64,000 bases of DNA from Metaphire vulgaris (Eukaryota; Annelida; Clitellata; Crassiclitellata; Megascolecidae), in NCBI GenBank assembly GCA_018105865.1, contig CM030834.1, positions 14,071,719 to 14,135,718 of the forward strand. The letters are read 5' to 3'. Shown piece by piece: positions 35,001-46,500 of the stretch. The translations under genes were made by a program, and so were the position numbers. Each line of letters begins with the position of its first letter. Positions within the stretch are counted from its first letter, which is position 1. The notes under the pieces were generated by a model, which was not told the DNA's origin, made no database searches, and saw nothing but the letters and a program-made list of their open reading frames with translations.

Positions 35001-38000
35001 CAAACAATTTACAAACCAAATACCACATAATTAGCATATTTTGACAATTCTTGCCTTGCTGTTGGATGTGTATCATACTTCTCTTTCATACCACTAATTA
35101 ATCTTTGAAGAATTGGGTTTTAAGGAGATAGCGAACTTTCAAAAAAATCGTAAATTTGAAAATTTATTAAAAATCTTAAAGAAAAAGTACCATCACAGAT
35201 TTTGGATATATTGTAGCAATGAATGTGCTCTATTTAGTGATACCATTCATTTTAAGCTACCAACTGTCCCACATGGCCATTTTCACACTCAAAGCCAAGT
35301 CGTCGTAGGCCTTTGGACACATTTTTAGAGCCAGTAAAAATTCAGGGAGTAACAATATGGAAAATCTGTTTGCACTGAAAGAAAATATAGCTACAGGACA
35401 GTTTAAATAATAAAAGTTACAACTCTGAAATAAAGAGAAAGGTTCCATTTGGAGAGCTAAATGCTGAATATCAGGAAAGGTGCAAATTTTTTCTTCAATT
35501 TTTGTGACTCTGTAGAAAGGACGGTTTTGTCAATAGACAAAGTTTTGCTCTTGTTTTGTAGAATACTACTAGTAGTGAATAAGTCCAGAAAGTTTCAGCC
35601 CCCTAGCTGTGATATTTCTGAAGTTACAGAGGTCTGAAGTTGCAAGAAATTTAAGCGGCAGTCGTGAAACGCCAAAAACGGCCCACCCCAGGTACTATAA
35701 AAGTTGAATATCTCAAAAACTGCTCAAGAGGGCAGGCTAAAATTTTGCAAACTTTCACTTGGATGTTTGGGGGACATTTGTGGCAAATTTCATAATTTTT
35801 TGAGATGGTCGACCTGGAACTTTCCGAAAAATTTGTTGAATTGACACGGAATGACTCTTTGGAGAGATGCCACGGAGAAGTCAATAGCTGGACACAGCTG
35901 GGGGACGAAGACCTGACTACCTGACCTGACCTAATCATTATAATTTTGGTAATATGCTTGTTTATATTTACTTTTTTCAGGTCAACATTTTAAAAGTATT
36001 TTGGTGTTTGTTATGACAAGAATTCTTAAAGGTTATATCTGTTGCAGGTTCTCTGAGGATGAGCAATGGTATCGAGCAGATATCATTGATGTGATCAAGG
36101 ATGAAGCTAAAATACGATACATAGATTATGGAAATGAAGATAAGGTGTTGAAGAAGAGCTTGATGACACTGAAACCGGAGTTTGCTTCACTTCCTCCACA
36201 AGCTTTTAAGTGTTACCTGTTTGGAATCTCCTCAGCAGCAGGTAATTCATGGTCTTCACAAGCAATTGCAGCTTTCAGTGAGTTGACTGATAACAAAATT
36301 CTCAAAATAGTTGTTAAATCCAGTGAACATGGGCAGCATGGGATAGAATTGTTTGACAGTGAAAGCAACTTAAATATCAGCAGTGAGTTGGTACGTGGTG
36401 GTCATGCGTCACACATGAAGTCTACTCTTTCATCTGATGACCAAGGTGTGGCAAGTGTCAATAAGCAGCATGAAAACCAGCACAACTATGTCGGCAGATC
36501 TGAAGAGGGAAATGCTCGCAGATTTAATGAGAGAGGAGCGACAACTGTTGACAGATATGATAAAAAAAGAAGTGATGGCAACACGTGGGAAACAAGTAGG
36601 GCAGGGAACAGTGAGTCTACGTCAAGAAATTTTAAACAGGAGCGATTCACATCTGGATTTGATTCTGGTTATTCTAGAACTGTGGAGAAGGATAGTTTCT
36701 CAGCAAATGCTCTGGATATCACATCTGGATTTGTCTTTATCCAACCAAGCATTGCAATGGGAAGTAAGAAAAGGGTAATAACTTCATGGTTCATCAATCC
36801 TGCTGATTTCTTTGTTCAACTTGAAGAAAGCACATCTGTTATTGAGAAATTGCAGGAAGACCTGCACAAACATTATCGTTCACTGAAGCCAACTGACTTA
36901 ACAGTAAGTAATCCCTGTCCAGAACAAGTATGTGCTGCTCTTTTCCACCAGGATTGCAACTGGTACCGAGGCAAGGTCCTCTCTGTCAAAGGGCCTGTGG
37001 CATCTGTTATGTATGTTGATTATGGAAATGTAGAGCAGGTGCAGTTGTCAAAGATGAAGGGACTTGTGGAACAGTTTGGCAACTTACCAGTCCAAGCAAT
37101 AAGGTGTGCTTTAAGCGGTGCTGAGGGTCAGAAACAATGGGATGCCAAAATTTCACATGCTGTTTCTCAGATTTTCACGAAAACTCTGTTTGTGTTTTTC
37201 AAAGGCAGGGAAGGGGAAAAGTATTTAATTGAAGTGCTGAACAAAGATGGTTATTGCATTAACAAGGACATTCTGAAGTTTGAAAGTGTCGAAAAGCCTA
37301 TTTCTCAGAACTACAGAATACAGCTTGAATGGAAACTTATGGAGGTAGCTGAGGTGGAGGTAGTTGCAGTTGAAGATGAAGTTTTCTATTGTCAATTGGT
37401 TGGGACGACTGATGAACTGGATGAAATGATGACTCGTTTGGCTGAATGTTGTGAGAGCTTGCCCAGTGAAACTTTGCAGCTAACGGCAGGGCAGCCTTGT
37501 GCATCAAGATTCAGTGAGGATGGTGCTTGGTACAGGGCCACGGTGGAAAGTGTTTTGGACGATGGACAGTTTATGGTGCGGTTCGTTGATTATGGAAACA
37601 AAGAAATACGACCTCGTGCTGAACTCAGGACACTGAAGTCTGATTTTCTTCAGTTGCCAGTTCAATGCTGCAAATGTAGATTAGCAAGAAAGTTGTCTGA
37701 TGATACTTCTCTTTATGATACGCTTCTTGGCGAGAAATTTAGGGCAACACTTAAAAAAGTTGTGAATGAAGTTTTGTATGTGGATCTTTTAAATGAGGAA
37801 GGCAATGTAATTGGTGGTGATGTAGATTCTGGAAGCGTGTCATCTGGCGTTGATAGAGTTGAACAGGTACTTGCACATGACATTCCTATGGAAGAAATAG
37901 GCGTCTATATCACCAATGCCATAACTCCTGGTGACTTCTACTTGCAACTGGTTGATCGTGAGGACAGACTAGTTGCCATGGGTGATGGTCTTCATGCAGA

Positions 38001-41000
38001 ATATGAGGCACTGGCACCTAATGCACTCAATATGTCCAAGTTAGAAGTTGGAAAGTTATGCTGTGCTAAGTTTTCAGAAGATTCAATCTGGTACAGGGCT
38101 GTGATAAAAGAATCTGATGGCGTCACCGTTAAAGTTCTCTTTGTTGATTATGGAAATTCTGATGTTGTTAGCCCATCTGACGTGAAGGAATTGAGCGCAG
38201 CATATGAAGTTGTTCCATGTTTTGCATTTAATTGCTCCTTGAGCTGTTTGAATGCTAAACCTGACAGGTGGACCGATGAGCAAACAGCAAAATTTGTTGA
38301 GCTTACTCAGTCTGGAGAGAAGACTTTTGTATGTAGATTTCTCACTAAGAAAGAACCATTTGATGTTGAGTTAAAAGATGGAGGTGCAGATGTTGGTAGT
38401 CTTCTAATGGAAATGTCACATCCAGTGGGCGAAAGGACACCAATGGAAACAGATGAAAAGGTGACGGTTGAAGGAGAGGACAGAGTTTCTGTTGAAGATT
38501 CATGTAATGACACTGACAAAATCACTGTTTACATATCAAATGTCAATAGCCTGAATGATTTCTATATACAGTTTGCTAGCGATAATAAACGACTAGAACA
38601 GTTGTCTGCTGAACTGGAAGAGTATGTCCGTGATGCTTCATCTCTTGATGAGCCAGCCATTGGGTCATTATGTGCCAGCATATATTCTCTTGATGGTGCA
38701 TGGTATCGTGCCCGTATAAAAGAAATTCACGACGACTCTAGCGCCACAATTTTTTTCATCGACTATGGAAACACGGATGTTGCTGAACTGTCGGCTCTAA
38801 AAGTCTTGAATGAAGCTCTGTCACAGGTCCGTCCATTTGCCAGAAACTGTTGTATGGCTGAAATGCCATCCTCAGAATTCGATTCTCCTGTTGTCAGTGA
38901 AATGTTTACAAGTATTACAACTGATGAAGAGCTGGACATTGTTGTTTCTGGTGGCAAAGACAAGTGGGAGGTGAAGCTACTTAAAGGTGGAGAAGATATC
39001 ATGACAACTGTGTTGAAAAAGCTCTCGGAAGCACAACTATCTCAAGATGAGGTACGAAATTGAGCATTTAGCTTTCCTATTTATTGAATTTTAAAGTTAA
39101 TTCAGATATAATGATTGTCAATACTTTTAGATAAGGGTGACACAGCAATGCTTAAAAAAACATTGTTTTTCTTCTTCAGTTTCTTATGGCTGCAATTAAA
39201 TGTAGTTTGTGCTGTTGACTTCAACTGGTGCCCTAATATTGACTCAGCCTTCACTTGCTAGAGAGCAGTGGTTAAATAAAATGAAAGCAGCGTAGGCTGT
39301 GAAGGTAAACATCTGACTGGAGAAAGCAAAGGCAAGCTACTCCAGATTAACAGTGTAAGCCACCTGCATTGCCACTTATCTGACATTGGAGATCAGCACA
39401 GGGCCCAACGCTCAAATTTGAGTACAGGCAAACCTTTACCTCTTTGTGCTGTTGTAGATTGCAGATTTGCAGCTGCTTTTTTAGTTGCATGTTGACTTAT
39501 TTGAATGAGCATTGTAGTGGTAAATCCAAATATGCATATAAGTGGAAAGCTGCTGGATGGATGTTCTTAATGACTTTTTGTGCTATTTAGGCACTCGTGA
39601 CTTTGGAAACTGTGACTTCTGAGACGCCGGATGCTGTGATGAAAGTGTTGCAGGTTGTGAATGATGACACTGTGTATGGCAGCCCGACAGCCGTTCCATA
39701 CTATTTAGATGCTGTTATTCCATCGGGAAAATTAAATGTAACTTTCATTCAAATTATCTTAGTGCCAGTAACTTTGAAAATTAAGTTTGAAAATAAACTT
39801 TTAAAGTTAGTTTAATAATTAAATTTCTACCAGTATTTTTGGACTTAAACTGTGAGGAAGTATTGTCTGTCAGCATTTCCAAGCACGACTCTTGCAGCTG
39901 AAGCCTGCTCAGCTTTGTTACTGAGCAGTGTGTTATAGTAACGGATTTTTGTTGAATACTGTAGATTAGAGAATCCAAGAAGTTTATAAAGTATATGCTT
40001 ATTGAAGGCAAAAAATGGCATTGTAAAGGCAGAAAAAGTCTCTTTTCAATTAATGTAAAGTTTCACTCAAATTGACTTCAGAGTTTGTATAGTTTATAGT
40101 TCAAATTAATTGACATTTTCATGATTTAAAATTTCAGAAGTGATCCTGTTTATTTGGTGTTTCATGGATTTTGTAGTAAGTTGAGATTATTGTGGCATCT
40201 TATTTTTGTCTTTTTTCTGTCAGGTGGTTGTGACTAGCGTTAAATCTGTTGACCATATCTTCGTTCAACTGGCCAAGGACAGTGTCAAATTGGAATCCCT
40301 ACTTGATCACCTTGATGAAACTTATGCTTACTTAACACCAGGAGCACTTGATTTGACGCAGGAACCTGTGGTTGGTCAGGCTTGTTGTGCTTGTTATTCT
40401 AACGTGTGGTATCGTGCAAAAGTTCAGGAGATACATCAGGACAACACTGTGTCGGTGTGCTTTGTGGACAGCGGAAGATTGGAAACGGTTGAACTGAAAG
40501 ATGTGAAACAGGCTATTCCAGAATTGTTAGATACAAGACCATTGGCTGTTGAATGTTACATGGTTGGGTGCAGAGAAACGCATCTTGGTAATAAATTCAC
40601 TTTTATTGATTTACCTATTAGTATAAGATGTTCGACTGTTTTATTTGCTACTGTCCTTACATTTCAATAAGATATTTCTGTGCTCAGTCAAGTATGATTC
40701 TGACTTGTTTAAGAATTCCTAAAATGAAGGAATCTAGTTCCTCTTCATATTATCACTTCCATTGATTGAGATTAAGATTTGATAGCCACTTCATTTTGCA
40801 GTCTATGCCTTTGCAATTTGATTTTAAAGCCATTTTATTTTGGAGATTCTGTCTTTTATTTTACAGGGTTTGAAAGTTGTATGGTTATAGTTGACCAGTG
40901 AATCTTTTTTTCTGACTTTGTCTATTCAAACCTAGCACAATTACCTATAGTTATCTGTTACTAACCCTCTAGTACTAACATTAGTTCAAAATAGATACTT

Positions 41001-43549
41001 GGAATTTCATTTATATGAACTTGTGATTGATATCACAAGTATTTATGAATGAATATTTTAATCTTTAAAACATCTCACATATGAGTTGTGATTTTATCAG
41101 TTACGATGGGATCATGATATGGCGTGGCCCTTTAGTTCTTGGAGTATTTTTTGGAAGTTTTTTATTCTCTTTATTATTTTGTTTTAAGGAGATGATGCCC
41201 TGAAGGATAGACTCCAAGAATATGTCAGTGGACACAGCTTGATTGCTCAGATCTTTGTTTGGGAAGGACAACCTCCTCAAGTGATAATGTTTAATAAAGA
41301 TATATGCATAAACTCTGAACTGTTTGGTTTAACTGTGACTGAACTGATGGAAGAGTTACAGAAAGATGAACAAAGTACAAAATCAAATGAGTAAGTTTTC
41401 AATTGAATTTTGGTTTTAGGTATATAATATATTTAACTGCTTTGAAACAATCCTCTCCATCATGCAATTGTATCAACATTGATCTTTTGATATTCATCGT
41501 TCATCGTTGCTTTTATCATATTAATGTGTGGGCTTGTAAAGTAAATGAATATATTTTAACTGTGATACTGATTTTAGGTCTGTTTTCTCATTGTTTTCTG
41601 ACCCTGAGTATTACTCAGAGTTAACACCAAATTAGTTAATAAAACTGATTTATGTGCTATGAGTTGTGAAGTGTGCTATTAATGCTCTAGTATGCATTTT
41701 ACATTTTTTAAAAATTATGCAGCAGCTCTTCACTGGAGTAGTTTACATCTATATCCTTTATCTTTTGTTAGTGTGCATTCTATGTATGAATGCATTATAT
41801 GCATCAAAGTAGGATTAATTTAATTTAGATGTTTACCCGACAAAGAATTGTGCAAAGAATCTGAATCCAATAGTTCCAGTCTTGATGAAAATTCTCATAA
41901 AAGAGTTGTTGAAGGGAATATTGTGCAGGTCCATGTCACTTCAGCAACAGGTCTTTCTGACTTCTGGGTCAGCTGCCCTGCAGAAAATCCTGAAACTGAC
42001 CTACCTTTGCTCATGGATCGAATTGAAGATTTATACTCTGGCTCTTCAACAGACCAGTACCAGCCTAACGAGCTTCAAATTGGAATGCTGTGCATCGCTA
42101 AATTCTCCGACGGCATTTGGTATCGTGCCAAAGTAATTCAAGTATACGAACGTGGAACCGTTCAAGTACTTTTCATCGATTATGGAAATGTCTATGAAGT
42201 TTCTACTTCAGAGATTCGTGAGCTGATGTCAGAGCATGCTGAACTGGCTCCGCAGGCTATTCAAGCAACGCTAGCGACGATTAGACCATGCGTTTCCGAT
42301 GGTGGATGGGATGCAGCAAGTTCAGAACGATTTGTTGAACTTGTAACATATGAATCAAAACCATTTGACTTCAACATATCTAAAGTTGTGCGTAATGAAA
42401 ATGGCCAGCTTCTTGAAATGCACGGTTTGCTGTTTGATAATGGCGTTAATGTTGGCGATCAGCTGGTAAAGGAGGGTTTTGCCATTCATCTGGGTGAATT
42501 GGATGGTGAACTTGATGTCACAGAAATAAATTCTGTTGGAATCGATCAAAGAGATTCTGATGTTAACGAGAGTCAATCAACCAGTAATGTATTGACGTCA
42601 GATCAATATCCTGTATTGAGAGAGACAAGCAAGGAATTTATTCCTAGCGAAAATTGTGAGATGCAGGCTGAGGACTCTGCAGAATATACTTTTCCAGGTG
42701 TGTATTCACATTTTTTAAAATCTGATATTTGTGAATATGTATTTAAAACTTGACTTAGTTCAGTAAAGTTGTGTGCCTGAAAATGAAGTTTTATTTGCAG
42801 TTACTTATTCATAAGTTGTTCAGTTTTGACCATTATTTTGTGTTTTGTCATTGTAATTTTTGTGAGTTAAAGTGATTTGAAACTTTATTTGTTGGCACTG
42901 ATTCTGAGTGATTTTACTTGTAGTTTACAAAATTTAATATTTTTAATCTCATTTATAAGATATTTAATTGCTGAGTGTCAACCCCCTGTGATGTGACTTA
43001 GTTTGAATTACGGCTTTTAAGCAACATTAAGTTGATATGAGTGCATAAGTAAGCGTCTTTCTTTAACCTTGGGGATTACTGAGCATAAATAATTTGTGAT
43101 TTCATTTTTCTATGTCCACTTTTTGAAATATGTAATAATGTTTTAACCAAAGTTACTCTTTATCAGATGATGTCGCAGGGATGCTGAAGGCCACCAGTGT
43201 GTCTGATGGAGACAATGCATCCAATAATTTGCATCTGGCAGGAACAGACATTGCTATGGTGAATAAGGATGCTATGCTTAATAGTGATTATGATGGGTTG
43301 GAATCTGCTAATTTTGATGAAGAAACCAGCACAATTGCAGGTATTAATGGGCATTATGTACAGCTTAATTTTCACAAAGTTTTTGCCTGCCTTTTACATA
43401 TTAACTCTTTTAGGGCAAATGTCGACTTTTTACATCTTAGCCGGGTGTTGAAAAAATTCATGCCTCAAAGAGTTAATTAGATTTTGTTACTTGACTAGCT
43501 TGTGTTCATGTTCTCTCAGAGTGAAATTTGCTTTAATATCACTCTATAC

Positions 43550-43587
<38 letters not shown>

Positions 43588-46500
43588 ATGTATATATGTG
43601 TATGTATATATGTATATGTATATATATGTATATGTATATATATATGTATATATATATATATATATGTATGTGTATATATATACACACACTCCTCTGATAT
43701 CAACATCTTAATTCTTGTTAGTTTTATGACATTTATAATCAACAGTCTATCAATATTTCTTGATTTCTTCTTTTGTAACTGTAAATTTTCCTTTTATTAT
43801 TACACACTTTGAATATGCTCTTGATTATACAATCAGTCTTTGAAGTACATTGAAACTTAATTTCATTAAGGGACAGTTTGAGATTACTTGATGCTAAGCA
43901 AGGTTGACATTATCTGAAGGCAATGGCAAAATTTTAAAGTGGCATTGCGTGGAATGTGACATCGTGTTTTACGTGACATCATGTAGATACTGTTGTATCA
44001 GAAGAGTGTAAAACTATATAGAGCAGTGGTTCTCAAACTTTTTAGGATTTCTTGTGTGGTGGTCACATAGAAAATTTTTGATGACTCGTGGACCTTATAA
44101 AATTTGAATTTTAAACTATCTTATCTTTCTCGACGACTTCTATAGCGCCGTACAAACATAATCACATTAAATACACATGCACCTAAATTAACTGTAATTA
44201 ACACATAGGCTACTTGTTTTTTCAATCAATTATTTAATCAGAAAATTGCAAATCTTAGTCATCAAATTAAACTTAAAATGGAATCAGAACTCTTGGAGCC
44301 ACCACTGTGTTTTGCGTTCTGAAGCTGAGGTTTGGAGACCCAATTTGAGAACCACTGATATAGGGCTAATTAATCATTTTTGAATGTGATGAATGTAGCT
44401 ACTAGCTTACTGAATATTGAATTTGCTATTTTAGAGGAATATGTTTCAGGAGTCGGCACACACAGTCGTGGTTCTTGTGACATTGAGTCGATGCTGAGTT
44501 CAGGTAGGCTTAACTAGACGTTTATTATTGCCAACTTGATCTTACAGTTTCTATTATATGTATATAATGTATATAAAGTGTTGATTTTATTATGCCTTTT
44601 ATTAACTTTGAAATTTGCCATTTGACGGACACTTATAATAGACAAAGAATAATTAAAATAGTCGACTTGCATTTTTTGTGACAAATTTGTGCGCTTTAGT
44701 AGATGTATCAATAGAATATGGTGATTATTTTTAGATTGTCTGGCTTTTCCATTTGTTGAACTGGTAAATGGTGATGTTGCTGAGGCTGCCGTAATGTCTT
44801 TAAATGATAGTAATGGTATCACTTGTCAGTTGGTTAACACTCGTGATGAGTTGAATAAGTTAATGGAAAGCCTACAGTTATGTTGTCAGGGTAAGAGCTG
44901 TAATTTTGTATAGAGTTGTCAATTTCTGATTTGGATTTAATTATCAAGTACTGATTATAACATTACTGTAGATTTTCATGTTGGGAGGAGGGAAACAATT
45001 TTAAATTAGATGTGCTTAGTAAACTTTTGTATTTATATTTAATTCAGATTACTTATGTACAGATGTTATAGCTTGAAGTAATTTCCATTGTTATGCAGTA
45101 ACATTGAAATAGATATTAGTTTGTAGACAGGGCATTAGCCCATTCTTTAAATTCTATTAATTACCTGATGAATTTTTGTGTATGCATTGATGCATGTACA
45201 TGGACACGATCATTTCTATAGGCCAACTTGATCAGGCCTGAGGGATTTGTGGGAGTGATATGAGTTCCCCCAAACAAGGCTTGGGACAGAACCCAGACCA
45301 GAAAATATTAGGATTTTAGGTTCAAATCTTGAATTTTGGATCATATTTCAAACTATATGACAACATATTGCCAATCACCGTCCAACTGATAAAATTTCTC
45401 ATCGGTTTTGCACAAGTCTCGGCCGGTCTCGGTCCAAATAGGGATACCTGGCCCCTTGTACCACTCATTGGCACACTAACAATGTTAAGCATTTGACACA
45501 CATCTGTATCTGATAACCCAAGACTGTTGGAGTGACTATTGCAAGAAAATGAAATATTAGAGATAATCAGTTGACTGTTAGTAATAATATTACACAGTTT
45601 TATTGCTGATTTCATTTGATACAGTCGTTGCATTATGATATAAAAATTACTTGGTATTCTCTGGGAAGACAGGGCAATGATTTTTTGTGATTAATAGATT
45701 ATACATTGTGAGTCTTTATTCTGAATAATTGTGATTTAGCATTTGATGCCTGTTCTTATATCATTAAGCATTCTATTGGATTATTTAAAATTATGTTTCT
45801 AGGTCAGTGCAATCCCTTGGATAATCCAGAAGTTGGCCAGCCATGTGCAGTAAAGGTTTCAAGTGATGGAGATTGGTTTCGAGCAGAGATTAAAAATACT
45901 CAGAGTGACGGAGGATTAGAAGTTTATTGTGTTGATCAGGGCCTGACCTGTTGTGTGTATTCAGAGCAGGTTCAAATACTGCAGGCAGAGTTTCTTGAAC
46001 TCCCAGCACAGGCTTTAAATCTGAATGTAGGAAAAGAGGCTATGGAGGAGTGCCTACGAAATCTATATCCTGGAAGCACAATTAGACTCACTGTTGTCAA
46101 TACTGATGCCTCATCCCATAGGGCAAGCACAACATTTTCATCTGGGTAAGTCAATTACCGTATTTTCGCACACATTGCCCGCACCCGTGGATAGTCTGCT
46201 CCCGCCTTTAGCCCGCAAAAAATATATATCCTGTAAAATTTGAATCGGAAAGCCCTCACCCTCACATTGTCCGCACCTTCCCATTCACGGTGACAAGCTG
46301 GGGTTGGGGATGATAAAGGCATCAGAGTGCCGCTGGATTGGCCGTCATGGGGAAGGAGTGGGGACTGACCTGGACAGGGTGGGGGATTCTTGCCCCATGC
46401 AAACCTCTACTACCAACCTTGGTAGCTTTAAGCTTATCTTTTAGCATTGAAAGCACTGTCAAAGCAGAGATTTTTAGTTGGAGTCACGTCCTGTGGGATA

